DNA from: JAJDXO01 sp965221855
Lineage (GTDB): Bacteria > Pseudomonadota > Alphaproteobacteria > Rhodospirillales > UBA2165
NCBI GenBank assembly: GCA_965221855.1
Contig: CBDCSV010000008.1
Span: 443,724-507,723, forward strand
DNA: 64,000 nt
Direction of reading: 5' to 3'
Made by a program: the position numbers and the translations under genes. The notes under the pieces are model-generated. The model made no database searches. It was not told where the DNA came from and was given only the letters and a program-made list of their open reading frames with translations. Of the stretch, positions 18,707 to 27,336 are shown piece after piece (the first letter of the stretch is position 1; the number at the start of each line of letters is the position of its first letter).

Positions 18707-20338
18707 ATGACGGCGTTTGTTGAAAATCCCCGGGTCGAGAAGAACCCCAATCCAAATGTCCCACTCGTGGCGCTGGTCTATTTCAAGACCGATGGTCCTT
18801 GCGAAACGACCATCGAGATCAGCGATGGCCGGCGAACGCGGACCGTCGCATACGGCGCGGACCATGCGCCGGACGAAGGCCTTCCGATCATCGGCATGCG
18901 GGCCGATACCTCCCACCGCATCGCCGTCCGCGCCGGCGATGCCCCGGCGGTCGAACTCGAGTACCGGACCCCGCCCCTGCCCGGTGACAGCGCCGAGTGG
19001 CCCGCCATCGACGTCAAATCGGCCGACACGTCCCGGATGCAGGCCGGCTATACCCTTTTGAGCGTTCGACGGCGGGTAAATCTGCGTCAGCAGTACATGA
19101 CGCCCGCCCAAATCCAGTTCACGGTGCGCTGGGGCATGCTCATGGTGCTCGATGAGGAGGGCGAGTGCGTCTGGTACTACACGCCCAATGCCCGGATCGC
19201 CGGCGTGCATCAACTGGCCAACGGCAATCTGTTTTTTCATCACGTGGATTTCCGGACGGTGGAAATGGACATGTGCGGCAATGTCGTCCGCATGTTCTAT
19301 GCCTCCGGCCGGCCCCAAGGCCCCGTGGACGGCGCCATCCCCATCGAGGCGGCGAGCCTGCATCATCAGCCCCACCAGATGCCCAACGGAAATTTCCTCG
19401 CCATGACGGCGAATGCGCGGGAGATCGAGAACTACTACACCAGCGAGACCGACCCGGACGCGCCCCGCGCCACCCAGCCGGTGGTGGGCGACAATTTCGT
19501 CGAGTTCACGCCCGACGGAGACATCGTCTGGAACTGGAACACCTTCGATCACCTGGACGTCTACCGCTGGTCCTACCACCTGATGGAGGTCTATTGGCAC
19601 AACCGGGGCTTTCCCAAGCACCTGGACTGGACCCACGGCAACGGCATCACCTATGACGAGCGGGACGACAGCGTGATCGTCTCGCTCCGCCACCAGGACG
19701 CGATCATCAAGATCGACAGGGCCTCCGGCGAGATCAAATGGATTCTCGGCGATCACGAGAACTGGAAGAGCCCGCAGAAGGAAAAGCTTCTGAATCCGAC
19801 CCACGACTTCCGCTGGCACTATCACGGTCACAACCCGCGGGTGACCGTGGACGGGACGATCCTGATGTATGACAACGGCATCTGCCGGGCTCAGCCGTAC
19901 AAGCCGCAGGCCGCGCCCCACGAATGCTTCGCCCGCGCCGTCGAGTATGACGTGGACGAGGAGAACATGACCGTCACCGAGGTCTGGAAATCAGGCGATG
20001 ACGATGATCCGGAGCGGGTTATCTCCTGGGCCATGGGGGACGCCCATCGGCTCCCCAACGACAATATGTTCATCATCGATTCGACGTGTCTGCCGACGCG
20101 GGAGCAGCTCAGCCGGACGTGCAAGGTGGACGATCTCACCTGGAACGAATGGCTCCGCGACGAATTTCATCCGAGCGATTTTCCCTATTGGACCCGGCTC
20201 CGGGAAATGAAGCGCCAAGGCGGCAGGGACGTGGTCTTCGAGGTCCACCTTCACGACCCCAACGACCTGGTCTCCTGGCAGACCTTCGGCGGCGCCCGTG
20301 TCGCGAGCCTCTACCCCGGGGACGTGGAGGCCGTCTAG
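18707..20338 (+). CDS. Arylsulfotransferase (ASST) family protein without signal peptide
   Basis: 543 aa. ASST enzymes move a sulfate group between phenols using a six-bladed propeller and a transient histidine adduct. Family landmarks are seen: DGDIVWNWNTFDHLDVYRW, the H-rich loop LDWTHGNGITYDERDD, SLRHQDAIIKIDRASGEIKW and DFRWHYHGHNPRV. Classical ASSTs are periplasmic, yet this one begins MTAFVENPRVEKNPN with no hydrophobic leader, so it is predicted to be cytoplasmic. The start is supported by AGGGAGG. It stands alone between cckA and an IS630 element. A true sulfotransferase function is inferred from the family only. Confidence 0.8.
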   Translation: MTAFVENPRVEKNPNPNVPLVALVYFKTDGPCETTIEISDGRRTRTVAYGADHAPDEGLPIIGMRADTSHRIAVRAGDAPAVELEYRTPPLPGDSAEWPAIDVKSADTSRMQAGYTLLSVRRRVNLRQQYMTPAQIQFTVRWGMLMVLDEEGECVWYYTPNARIAGVHQLANGNLFFHHVDFRTVEMDMCGNVVRMFYASGRPQGPVDGAIPIEAASLHHQPHQMPNGNFLAMTANAREIENYYTSETDPDAPRATQPVVGDNFVEFTPDGDIVWNWNTFDHLDVYRWSYHLMEVYWHNRGFPKHLDWTHGNGITYDERDDSVIVSLRHQDAIIKIDRASGEIKWILGDHENWKSPQKEKLLNPTHDFRWHYHGHNPRVTVDGTILMYDNGICRAQPYKPQAAPHECFARAVEYDVDEENMTVTEVWKSGDDDDPERVISWAMGDAHRLPNDNMFIIDSTCLPTREQLSRTCKVDDLTWNEWLRDEFHPSDFPYWTRLREMKRQGGRDVVFEVHLHDPNDLVSWQTFGGARVASLYPGDVEAV

Positions 20339-20352
20339 GGTCCGAACTCGAT

Positions 20353-20370
20353 CGGGGAATTCCCGTTTTT
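20353..20370 (+). terminator. Weak rho-independent terminator
   Basis: CGGGG-AAT-TCCCG hairpin followed directly by five T residues, 15 bases after the stop of the arylsulfotransferase-family gene. The stem is short (four GC pairs plus a G-T pair). Confidence 0.4.
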
Positions 20371-20383
20371 CGCCCCCCCTCCC

Positions 20384-21437
20384 TAGAGCGTTTCATATTT
20401 TGACGGAAGCGTATCCTGCGTTTTTGAAGTAGTTGGCGCATTGCTGTGGCTCGATGGTGTCGATGAGGCTCCCGAGATGGCGCCATAAGTCGTCGATCTC
20501 CCGCTTCTGGGCGTTTCTCATCCAGTGCTTGATTTGGGCAAAGGTCTGCTCGATGGGATTGAGGTCGGGGGAATATTTGGGCAGGAGCCACAGCTTGGCT
20601 CCGGCGGCACGGATGGCGTTTCGCACGGCTTTTGACTTGTGGCTGCCGAGATTGTCCATGATGACGATGTCGCCGGGCACCAGGGTCGGCACGAGCAGCT
20701 GCTCGACGTAGGCGCGGAAGCACACGCCATTGATGGGGCCGTCGAAGACGCAGGGCGCGGTGAACCGGTCGCAGCGCAGCGCGCCGATGAAGGTCAGGGT
20801 GTGCCACCGCCCATGGGGGGCAAAGCCGCGGACCCGCTCCCCTTTCGGCCCCCAGCCGCGCAGCGGGGCCATATTGGTCCGGATCCAGGTTTCATCAATG
20901 AATACCAGCCGTTCGGGATCAAGCTTTGCCTGCCACGCCTTCCAGCGCCTGCGATGGCGGGCGATGTCCGCGCGCGCCCGTTCAACGGCGAACAGGGTTT
21001 TTTTTAAAGCGCAGCCCTTCACGGCGCAGAAACAGCCATACCGTGCTGTGGGATACCCTGACACCCCGAGCGGCCAACTCGTCTCTCAACCGATGCAGCG
21101 TCAGATGCGGCTCCTGGTCGATCCGGCCGACAATGAACTCCCGATGGGGCTCAAGAACCCGGCGGCGGTGACCGCCCATCTTGCCGGGCGCAACACTCCC
21201 CGTCCGCCGGTAGCGCTGCGACCACTTAACCACGCTCGAAACCGCAACCCCAAACCGAGCCGCTACAGCGCGGCAACTCTCCCCCGCCAAAACCGCCAAA
21301 ACAACACGCTCTCGCAAATCAATCGAATAAGGTCTCGCCATGAATGCTGGCCTCCTTGCCCAGCATCCATCTTGAATCATGGTTCGCCCATACTTGGGAA
21401 TCCCTAAAATGATTCAATCAATCTCAAATACGCTCTA
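20384..21437. mobile_element. IS630 family insertion sequence (copy 1)
   Basis: About 1.05 kb bounded by TA dinucleotides at 20384-20385 and 21436-21437, the target duplication typical of IS630/Tc1-type elements. The outermost bases are inverted (TAGAGCGT at the left end, the reverse complement of ACGCTCTA at the right end). It holds one transposase split into two frames on the minus strand. It landed between the arylsulfotransferase-family gene and the metallophosphoesterase gene without visibly breaking either. A second, related element lies at 55862-56918. Confidence 0.88.
20393..21341 (-). CDS. IS630 family transposase, two frames joined by ribosomal frameshift
   Basis: First frame: MARPYSIDLRERVV from 21341 to 20982, a helix-turn-helix domain. 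Second frame: ends at 20393 and contains the DDE domain with Asp in LVFIDETWIRTNM, Asp in IVIMDNLGSHKSKAV and Glu in SPDLNPIEQTF. The frames meet at a run of eight A residues on the minus strand (20998-21005) encoding FKK; continuing requires a +1 (or -2) shift. Programmed slippage at such a run is usual in IS630, so the transposase is probably functional rather than broken. Confidence 0.88.
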
Positions 21438-21451
21438 GGGGGAAATACGGT

Positions 21452-22252
21452 TCAGGTGTTGGGAATATGCGGGCCGAGACGCACCGGATCGAGGGAAGCG
21501 GCCAGTCCGTCCGGGCCGGTTTCGAGCAGGACGCCGCAGACCGTCCCCTCCCCTTCCGCCGGCTCCAGGCGGTCGGTGGGAAGCTTGGTGACGAAGCGGG
21601 CGGTGGCGGCCTCCTTCTTCATGCCGATGACCGAATCGTAATCTCCGCACATGCCGAGATCGGTCTGGTAGGCGGTGCCGCCGGGCAGCAGCCGGGCATC
21701 CGCCGTCGGCACGTGGGAATGGGTGCCGGCGACGAGGCTCACCCGGCCGTCGAGATGGACGCCCATGGCCGCCTTCTCCGACGTCGCCTCGGCATGGATG
21801 TCGACGACGATGGCGTCCACGGTCTCGCCGAGCACGCAGCCGGCCAGGGCCGCGTCGATGGCCTGGAACGGATCGTCGAGGGGGTCCATGTACAGCCGGC
21901 CCATCACCTGGGCGACCAGCACGCTCGCGCCGCTCCGGGCTTCGAAAATGCCGGCGCCGCGCCCGGGCGTGCCGGGCGGGTAGTTCAGCGGGCGGAGGAC
22001 CTTGGGATCGCCGTCGATATAGGACAGCATCTCCCGCTGGTCCCAGGCGTGGTTGCCGGTGGTGACGACGTCGGCGCCGAGGTCGTAGAAGTCGCTGCAG
22101 ATCTTCCCGGTGAGGCCGAAGCCGTGGGCGGCGTTCTCGCCGTTGACGATCACCAGGTCGATCTCGCGGTCCCCGATCAGTCCGGGAAGCTCCCGGGCCA
22201 GCGCGTCGCGGCCCGCGCGGCCGACCACGTCGCCGCAATAGAGGATACGCAT
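21452..22252 (-). CDS. YmdB-like metallophosphoesterase (TIGR00282 family)
   Basis: 266 aa. Members of this dimetal family, such as Bacillus YmdB, are phosphodiesterases acting on 2',3'-cyclic nucleotides. The metal ligands are visible: GDVVGRAGR near the N-terminus, VNGENAAHG, TTGNHAWDQ and GTHSHVPTAD. The start MRILYCGD is chosen because it begins at the first beta-strand of the fold; a further in-frame ATG 39 bases upstream is possible. It follows fau by 45 bases in the same direction, an arrangement common in alphaproteobacteria. The biological substrate is not known from sequence. Confidence 0.88.
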   Translation of the reverse strand: MRILYCGDVVGRAGRDALARELPGLIGDREIDLVIVNGENAAHGFGLTGKICSDFYDLGADVVTTGNHAWDQREMLSYIDGDPKVLRPLNYPPGTPGRGAGIFEARSGASVLVAQVMGRLYMDPLDDPFQAIDAALAGCVLGETVDAIVVDIHAEATSEKAAMGVHLDGRVSLVAGTHSHVPTADARLLPGGTAYQTDLGMCGDYDSVIGMKKEAATARFVTKLPTDRLEPAEGEGTVCGVLLETGPDGLAASLDPVRLGPHIPNT

Positions 22253-22297
22253 CGCCGGCCTCCTGTCCGGTCCAAGGGGGGCGGGTTCCATTCGGGT

Positions 22298-22891
22298 CTA
22301 CGAAAAAAGGGTGACGCCTTCCTCGGTCACCACCCCGTCGAGGGGCTGATCAAACCGGTCGTGGGGCAGGCTGTCAATAACCTGGGCGGCATAGGCGAGG
22401 CCGATGAAACGGGGCGGATGCAGGGCGGCGCGGAAGACGCTCATGGTGCGGTCGTAGAACCCGCCCCCCTGCCCCAGCCGGTTGCCGGCACGATCGACGG
22501 CGATCAGCGGGGTGAGCACGACCGCCGGGGTGAGGATTTCCATCTCCGGCCCCGGTTCCCGGACGCCGAAGGCGGCGACGGCGAGGGGATCGCCCGGCGC
22601 ATAGGCGCGGAAGGCCAGCGGCTTGCCGGGCCCTCCCGTCCGTTTCGGCATGACGGGGAGGCACAGCGGGTGGCCGTTTTCGCGGAGCGACTGCATCAAC
22701 GGGACGGGATCGACCTCGCCGGGCAGCGGCAAGGTGCCGGCGACGGCGCATTTGGCCGTCATCTCGATGCCGCCCAGGAAGTGATCGCGGATGGCGAGCG
22801 CCGCGTTCGCCGCGTCGCCGGCGGAAATGGCCTGGCGGGCGGCGCGGTACTGCTCGCGGAGGCGCATTTTTTCTGACGGGGTCGCTGTCAT
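22298..22891 (-). CDS. fau: 5-formyltetrahydrofolate cyclo-ligase
   Basis: 197 aa. Converts 5-formyl-THF plus ATP to 5,10-methenyl-THF, returning stored folate to one-carbon metabolism. The N-terminal KMRLREQYRAARQ, the AVAGTLPLPGEVD strand, and the family signature VDRAGNRLGQGGGFYDRTM are present. It lies immediately downstream of the 6S RNA gene and zapA, the order seen in many proteobacteria including E. coli (zapA-ssrS-fau). Confidence 0.93.
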   Translation of the reverse strand: MTATPSEKMRLREQYRAARQAISAGDAANAALAIRDHFLGGIEMTAKCAVAGTLPLPGEVDPVPLMQSLRENGHPLCLPVMPKRTGGPGKPLAFRAYAPGDPLAVAAFGVREPGPEMEILTPAVVLTPLIAVDRAGNRLGQGGGFYDRTMSVFRAALHPPRFIGLAYAAQVIDSLPHDRFDQPLDGVVTEEGVTLFS

Positions 22892-22914
22892 GTCAGACCC
22901 GGCTTGTTCGGTTG

Positions 22915-23076
22915 GACGTGACGCCGCGAAGACCGTCGAGAAATGAATCCACCTAGGCCCAAAGGTCCAGGTGGGCGCCGTGTGCCGGACCCAAGAGTCC
23001 GCCAGGGACAGCTCCCGATAGTCGTGTATTGGCCCCGGGGATCCGTGTCTGCTAACGCGTCCCGCCGCGCCACGTC
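22915..23076 (-). ncRNA. ssrS: 6S RNA (SsrS), predicted
   Basis: The 207-base gap between zapA and fau has no gene but folds into the long closed rod expected of 6S RNA. On the minus strand the 5' end GACGTGGCGC (23076-23067) pairs with the 3' end GGCGTCACGTC (22925-22915) over ten pairs with one G-U, and outer GC-rich segments can extend the stem. Part of the interior also pairs (CCACCTGGACCTTTGG with CCTAGGTGG). A TATTTT -10-like hexamer sits just upstream (23084-23089). 6S RNA binds the housekeeping RNA polymerase in slow growth. Synteny zapA-ssrS-fau is the main support; exact ends are estimates. Confidence 0.65.
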
Positions 23077-23098
23077 CGGGCCTAAAATAGGCCGAAAG

Positions 23099-23419
23099 TC
23101 AGTTTTGTTCCAGTTTCTCGGCAATCGCCTCGATCCGGTCGGCGAGGCGCTCGAGTTCGGGGATGGCCCCGGCGGCCGCGGGCTCCTTGCCGTCGCCGCG
23201 GAACGCCTCCAGCTCCGCATAGGCCTCGGAGAGCTCATCGGCGACCAGCAGGTTCGCCATTACCAGCAGGCGGGCATCGCCGATCTGGCCGACCGCCTGG
23301 GTCAGTTCGTTCACCCGCTTATCGAGATATTGGGCGAGGTGCGTCAGGTGCGCTTCCTGGCCATCGTCGCAGGCGATCTCGTAGCGGCGGTTGTTGATGG
23401 TGACGGTGACCTGGGCCAT
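23099..23419 (-). CDS. zapA: Cell division protein ZapA
   Basis: 106 aa. ZapA binds and bundles FtsZ at the division ring. It begins MAQVTVTINNRRYEIACDDG, the conserved N-terminal globular part, followed by LAQYLDKRVNELTQAVGQIGDARLLVMANLL and a coiled-coil C-terminus (LERLADRIEAIAEKLEQN). It follows the DUF4164 gene by 15 bases and precedes the 6S RNA gene. Confidence 0.92.
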   Translation of the reverse strand: MAQVTVTINNRRYEIACDDGQEAHLTHLAQYLDKRVNELTQAVGQIGDARLLVMANLLVADELSEAYAELEAFRGDGKEPAAAGAIPELERLADRIEAIAEKLEQN

Positions 23420-23434
23420 GACGAACGCCGGCTC

Positions 23435-23692
23435 CTATTCGCCCAACACGGATTTCATGCGGCCGATGGCCTTGTCGAGCTTGTCCGAGACCTGACGGTT
23501 GCGGTCCTTGAGCCCGGCAATCTCCCGGTGCGCGGCAGCCAGCTTCTCGGCGATTTCCGGGTCGGCCCCGGCCGGCTTCGCGCCTTCCGCGAGCTTGCCG
23601 TCGATGGCCGCTTCCAGCCGGGCGAGCGCCCGCTCGATACGGTTCCGGGCGTCTTCGGCGCGGGGGGAGGATGGGGGGGCGTCGTCGGCCAA
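23435..23692 (-). CDS. DUF4164-type small coiled-coil protein
   Basis: 85 aa, almost entirely helical with heptad-like spacing (ARNRIERALARLEAAIDGKL, then IAEKLAAAHREIAGLKDRNR). Short proteins of this kind sit directly upstream of zapA in many alphaproteobacteria. A role as a division-associated partner of ZapA is inferred from position and coiled-coil character only. The start ATG gives a protein of the usual size. Confidence 0.75.
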   Translation of the reverse strand: MADDAPPSSPRAEDARNRIERALARLEAAIDGKLAEGAKPAGADPEIAEKLAAAHREIAGLKDRNRQVSDKLDKAIGRMKSVLGE

Positions 23693-23886
23693 GGATGGGG
23701 GTGACCTTCCGTGCGGGGTTGAAAAACCGGCTGGAGATTACGCGCAGGGCCGCTTCGCCGTCAACCGAATCAATTGGCGAATTCATCCACATAAGACCCT
23801 CAAATTGCAGGTTGACGGCGGCTCGCGAACCAACGATCTTGCGCCCGCGAACCACCCCCGATCCATCTCGCCAAACGGAGGTATCG

Positions 23887-24897
23887 ATGGCACTACGTGT
23901 TGCGATTAACGGGTTCGGCCGCATCGGCCGGCTGGTCTTCCGCTCCTTGATCGAATCCCAGCGCAACGACGTGGAGGTGGTCTGCATCAACGATCTGGGC
24001 GATCCGGAGTCCAACGCCCACCTGCTCAAATACGATACGGTCCACGGGACCCTGCCCGGCGACGTCTCGGTCGACGGGGACACCATCGATGCCGGCACCG
24101 GCCCGATCAAGGTGACCGCGGAGCGGGATCCCAAGGCGCTGCCCTGGGGCGGCATGGGCGTCGACATCGCCCTCGAATGCACCGGCATATTCGCCGACCG
24201 CGACGCCGCCGCCCAGCATCTGGATGCGGGCGCCAAGCGGGTGCTGGTCTCGGCCCCGGCATCCGGCGCCGACCTCACCGTGGTCTTCGGCGTCAACCAC
24301 GAGCAGCTCACCCCCGACCACCGGGTGGTCTCCAACGCGTCCTGCACCACCAACTGCCTGGCGCCGGTCGCCAAGGTGCTGAACGACGCCATCGGCATCG
24401 AGCGCGGCTTCATGACCACCATCCACTCCTATACCGGCGATCAGCGGACCGTCGATACGCTGCACAAGGATCTGCGGCGGGCCCGCGCCGCGGCGTCCTC
24501 GCTGATCCCCACGTCGACCGGGGCGGCCCGCGCCGTCGGCCTCGTTCTGCCGGAGTTGAACGGCAAGCTCGACGGCACCTCGATCCGGGTGCCGACCGCC
24601 AACGTGTCGGTGATCGATTTCAAGTTCGTGCCCTCCAGGCCCACCTCGGTGGACGAGGTCAACGACGCCATCCGGGCGGCCGCCTCGTCCGGGCCGCTGG
24701 AAGGCATCCTCACCACCAACGAGGCGCCGCTGGTCTCCGCCGACTTCAACCACAACCCGGCGAGTTCGGTGTTCGACCTCCCGGAAACCCAGGTCATCGA
24801 GGGCGAGTTCGTCCGGGTGCTCTCCTGGTACGACAACGAATGGGGCTTCTCCAACCGCATGGTCGATACGGCGACGGAGATCGGCCGCAAGATCTGA
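23887..24897 (+). CDS. gap: Glyceraldehyde-3-phosphate dehydrogenase, type I
   Basis: 336 aa; oxidises and phosphorylates glyceraldehyde-3-phosphate with NAD(P)+. The NAD fold opens with MALRVAINGFGRIGRLVFRS, the catalytic Cys153 lies in SNASCTTNCLAP, and SYTGDQRTVDTLHKDLRRAR plus WYDNEWGFSNRM are intact. The long open frame upstream of this ATG is not family-like; CGGAGGTATCG precedes the chosen start. It is followed after 4 bases by the AlkD-like gene, so the two may be co-transcribed. Encoded divergently from the zapA group. Confidence 0.96.
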   Translation: MALRVAINGFGRIGRLVFRSLIESQRNDVEVVCINDLGDPESNAHLLKYDTVHGTLPGDVSVDGDTIDAGTGPIKVTAERDPKALPWGGMGVDIALECTGIFADRDAAAQHLDAGAKRVLVSAPASGADLTVVFGVNHEQLTPDHRVVSNASCTTNCLAPVAKVLNDAIGIERGFMTTIHSYTGDQRTVDTLHKDLRRARAAASSLIPTSTGAARAVGLVLPELNGKLDGTSIRVPTANVSVIDFKFVPSRPTSVDEVNDAIRAAASSGPLEGILTTNEAPLVSADFNHNPASSVFDLPETQVIEGEFVRVLSWYDNEWGFSNRMVDTATEIGRKI

Positions 24898-24901
24898 GGC
24901 G

Positions 24902-25633
24902 ATGGACGGCCCGCTCCTCGAGGCGATCGAGGCCGCGCAGGCGGACCTGCGGCGGCGGGGCGATCCCGCCAAGGCCGAGGGGCGAAAGCGCTACCTGAAA
25001 TCCCGGCTCGAGGTCCTGGGCTGCGGCGTGCCGGACGTGCGCCGGGCCGCGAAATCGGTCAAGCGCAGGGTTCCCGAAGCGGACGCCGCATCGCTCATCG
25101 GCGGCCTGGCGGCGCTTCGGTCGTCGCCTTGTCACGATGACCGGCTGCTCGCCATCTTCATCGCCCAGCAGTTCGCCGGCCGTTTCCGCCATACCCATCT
25201 GACGGATGTGTTTCACGGCTGGCTCGGCGAGCTCTCCAACTGGGACACGGTGGACGCGCTCTCCATCTTCGTCATCGGCCGGGTGGCGCTCGACGACGCC
25301 GGGAGCTGGCCGGCGATCGCCGCCTGGAGCCGCGATCCGTGGATGTGGCGGCGGCGCGCGTCCCTTTTGGCCCACATCCCCTCGATCCGCGCGGCGGGTT
25401 TCCGCGAAGCCCAGTTGGCCGACAGCTGCCGGGCGCTCCTCGACGAAACGGAGTTTTTCATCCGCAAGGCGATCGGCTGGGTGATCCGGGAAATCTCCGA
25501 CCGGGATCCGGCGCGGGCGGAAAAGCTTATTCTCGAACTGGGCCCGGGCCTCTCGGCCCTGTCGTTCAAGGAAGCAAGCCGCAAGCTTCCCAGGGAGGCC
25601 CAATTGCGCCTTCGGACGGCGTTGAGCCGATGA
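24902..25633 (+). CDS. DNA alkylation repair (AlkD-like) HEAT-repeat protein
   Basis: 243 aa, predominantly alpha-helical. AlkD-family glycosylases remove alkylated bases such as 3- and 7-methylpurines. Family-like stretches: KRYLKSRLEVLGCGVPDVRR near the N-terminus, ELSNWDTVDALSIFVIG, the aromatic SRDPWMWRRRASLL, and FFIRKAIGWVIREISDRDP near the C-terminus. Starts 4 bases after gap and overlaps the next gene by the sequence ATGA. Confidence 0.85.
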   Translation: MDGPLLEAIEAAQADLRRRGDPAKAEGRKRYLKSRLEVLGCGVPDVRRAAKSVKRRVPEADAASLIGGLAALRSSPCHDDRLLAIFIAQQFAGRFRHTHLTDVFHGWLGELSNWDTVDALSIFVIGRVALDDAGSWPAIAAWSRDPWMWRRRASLLAHIPSIRAAGFREAQLADSCRALLDETEFFIRKAIGWVIREISDRDPARAEKLILELGPGLSALSFKEASRKLPREAQLRLRTALSR

Positions 25634-26034
25634 ACCGGGCGCCGCGCGTCATCGCCCGCGACCTGGCCGAGGCCGAGGCCGTTCTGGCCGCCGCCGCCGA
25701 GCTTGGCGTCCCGGTGATCCTCATGAGCCCGCCCGATGCCGCGGCGACCCACGGGGCGGCCTACTTCCGGGAGCTTTGGGCCGGGGCCGCCGAGGCCCGG
25801 CCCGAGGCGGACTTCGAAGGGATTCTGGATTGCGGCGGCGCGGCGGGCCATGCCATGGCCGCGCTGGCCGAGGGGATCGCCCGGCTCCGGCTGGATGCGC
25901 CGGACGACGTTCTCGACCGGGTCCGGGACATGGCGGCGAAATCGGGCGCCCGCCTGGACGAGAGCGACGACCCGGCGCTGGAGTTCTCCACCTCGACCGA
26001 CGCGGCGCTCCGCGACTGGCTGAATGGGGGTTAG
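25630..26034 (+). CDS. Conserved hypothetical protein
   Basis: 134 aa, not recognised. The start overlaps the stop of the AlkD-like gene (ATGA), which indicates translational coupling. It is Ala-rich and soluble, with alternating hydrophobic strands and helices (RDLAEAEAVLAAAAELGVPV, then FEGILDCGGAAGHAMAALAE), and no signal peptide. The pattern suggests a small alpha/beta protein. It converges with the VOC-family gene, overlapping it by 4 bases. Confidence 0.7.
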   Translation: MNRAPRVIARDLAEAEAVLAAAAELGVPVILMSPPDAAATHGAAYFRELWAGAAEARPEADFEGILDCGGAAGHAMAALAEGIARLRLDAPDDVLDRVRDMAAKSGARLDESDDPALEFSTSTDAALRDWLNGG

Positions 26035-26477
26035 TTCTCGTTCTCATAGATGGTCAGGCCGGGGATTTCGTCATAGTTCTCGGCCCGGCCCCGGAGTTCC
26101 AGCACGTTGCGGTCGGGATCGCGGACGAAAATGGAAACGTGGCCGTCGCGGCCGAACGACACCGGCCCCTGGGTAATCCGGATCTTGTTCTCTTCCAGGC
26201 TCTTCAGGGTGCCGAGCACCGATGAAATCCTGAGCGCCACATGGGTAAAGCCGGAATACTTTTCGCCCACGTCCATCAGAATATTGTCGCCGTCATTCTC
26301 GGTGGTGGAATTGTAGATGAGGTTGAGTTCCACCTGCCGCGCGTTCTTGATCACGACCACCGGGTCATTGCCCGCCCGCGCGGTCTCCTCGAAACCGAGA
26401 ATCTTGTAGAAGTCCAGCGCACGATCGAGATCCTTCACCCGAATTCCGATATGGTCTACCTGCTCTATGTCGATCAT
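26031..26477 (-). CDS. VOC superfamily protein (glyoxalase/dioxygenase fold)
   Basis: 148 aa, the usual size for a two-module vicinal-oxygen-chelate protein. It starts MIDIEQVDHIGIRVKDLDRA with the first metal-ligand His, continues with FTHVALRIS (second His) and ends with FVRDPDRNVLELRGR, where the Glu is the third ligand. Members include glyoxalases, isomerases and ring-cleaving dioxygenases; the substrate cannot be assigned. A longer frame extends 26 codons upstream but lacks family sequence. Confidence 0.85.
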   Translation of the reverse strand: MIDIEQVDHIGIRVKDLDRALDFYKILGFEETARAGNDPVVVIKNARQVELNLIYNSTTENDGDNILMDVGEKYSGFTHVALRISSVLGTLKSLEENKIRITQGPVSFGRDGHVSIFVRDPDRNVLELRGRAENYDEIPGLTIYENEN

Positions 26478-26576
26478 CAGACTTTCCTCCACTGGTTCCA
26501 CATGTAGCGCGCGGAGAGGCAAGTGCAAGCAATCCAGCGATTGCGCGGCCGCCATGCGGGGGGTATCTGTCCCCCT

Positions 26577-27230
26577 ATGAACCAGGAGACTATATCAGAC
26601 ACCTGCCGGCTCTACCTGATAACGCCACCGAAAATCGAGCTTTCCCGCTTCGCCGACGACCTCGAGGCGGCCCTCGACGCCGGCGATGTGGCGTGCGTTC
26701 AGCTCCGCCTGAAGGACGCGGGCGACGACGATGTGCGCCAAGCCGCGAAAGCGCTGGCGCCGATCGCTCAATCGCGGGATGTGGCGTTCATCATGAACGA
26801 TCGGCCGGACCTTGCCGCCGAGACGGGATGCGACGGGGTCCATGTCGGCCAGGACGATGCAAGCTACGAGGAGGCGCGCGGTCTGCTGGGGACGGACGCC
26901 ATCGTCGGCGTGACCTGTCACGACTCCAAACACCTGGCGATGATCGCCGCCGACGCGGGCGCCGACTATGTCGCATTCGGCGCGTTCTTTCCGACCGCCA
27001 CCAAGGATGCCAAAACCGCGGCGGAGCCCGCACTGCTTGCCGACTGGTCCGAAACCACGACCGTACCCTGTGTCGCAATCGGCGGCATTACCCCGGAGAA
27101 CAGCCCGCCCCTGATCCGCGCCGGCGCCGATTTTCTCGCCGTCGTTTCGGCGGTCTGGACTCACCCGGACGGCCCCGGCGCGGGGGTCGAGGCGTTCAGC
27201 CGCGCGATCGCCGAATCCGTCATGGCCTAA
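26577..27230 (+). CDS. thiE: Thiamine-phosphate synthase
   Basis: 217 aa. Joins the thiazole and pyrimidine moieties to make thiamine phosphate. TIM-barrel motifs: CVQLRLKDAGDDD, FIMNDRPDLAAETGCDGVHVGQDD with the conserved GVHVGQ, GVTCHDSKHLAMIAADAGADYVAFGAFFPT and the phosphate-binding CVAIGGITPEN. The start MNQETIS was preferred over an ATG 54 bases upstream because the family fold begins shortly after. No TPP riboswitch is visible upstream. Thiamine diphosphate is needed by the E1 enzyme encoded at 32-37 kb. Confidence 0.92.
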   Translation: MNQETISDTCRLYLITPPKIELSRFADDLEAALDAGDVACVQLRLKDAGDDDVRQAAKALAPIAQSRDVAFIMNDRPDLAAETGCDGVHVGQDDASYEEARGLLGTDAIVGVTCHDSKHLAMIAADAGADYVAFGAFFPTATKDAKTAAEPALLADWSETTTVPCVAIGGITPENSPPLIRAGADFLAVVSAVWTHPDGPGAGVEAFSRAIAESVMA

Positions 27231-27336
27231 AGCGGTCCGCCGTTGCCTGCCCGGCCCCCCGGTGATAGGTTCCGCGCCACTCGCCGGGGGCGGCCCGGCG
27301 GCCATAACTTCAAGACGTGAGATCAGAGCCAAAGCC

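Noticed and set aside
18326..19921. N-terminal extension of the cckA frame through the arylsulfotransferase-family gene
   Set aside because: The extra ~530 codons are antisense of a well-supported gene; a GTG with a good ribosome site at 18325 begins the first membrane helix.
26478..26576. Possible TPP riboswitch upstream of thiE
   Set aside because: The gap is only 99 bases and lacks the conserved CTGAGA and thi-box core sequences.
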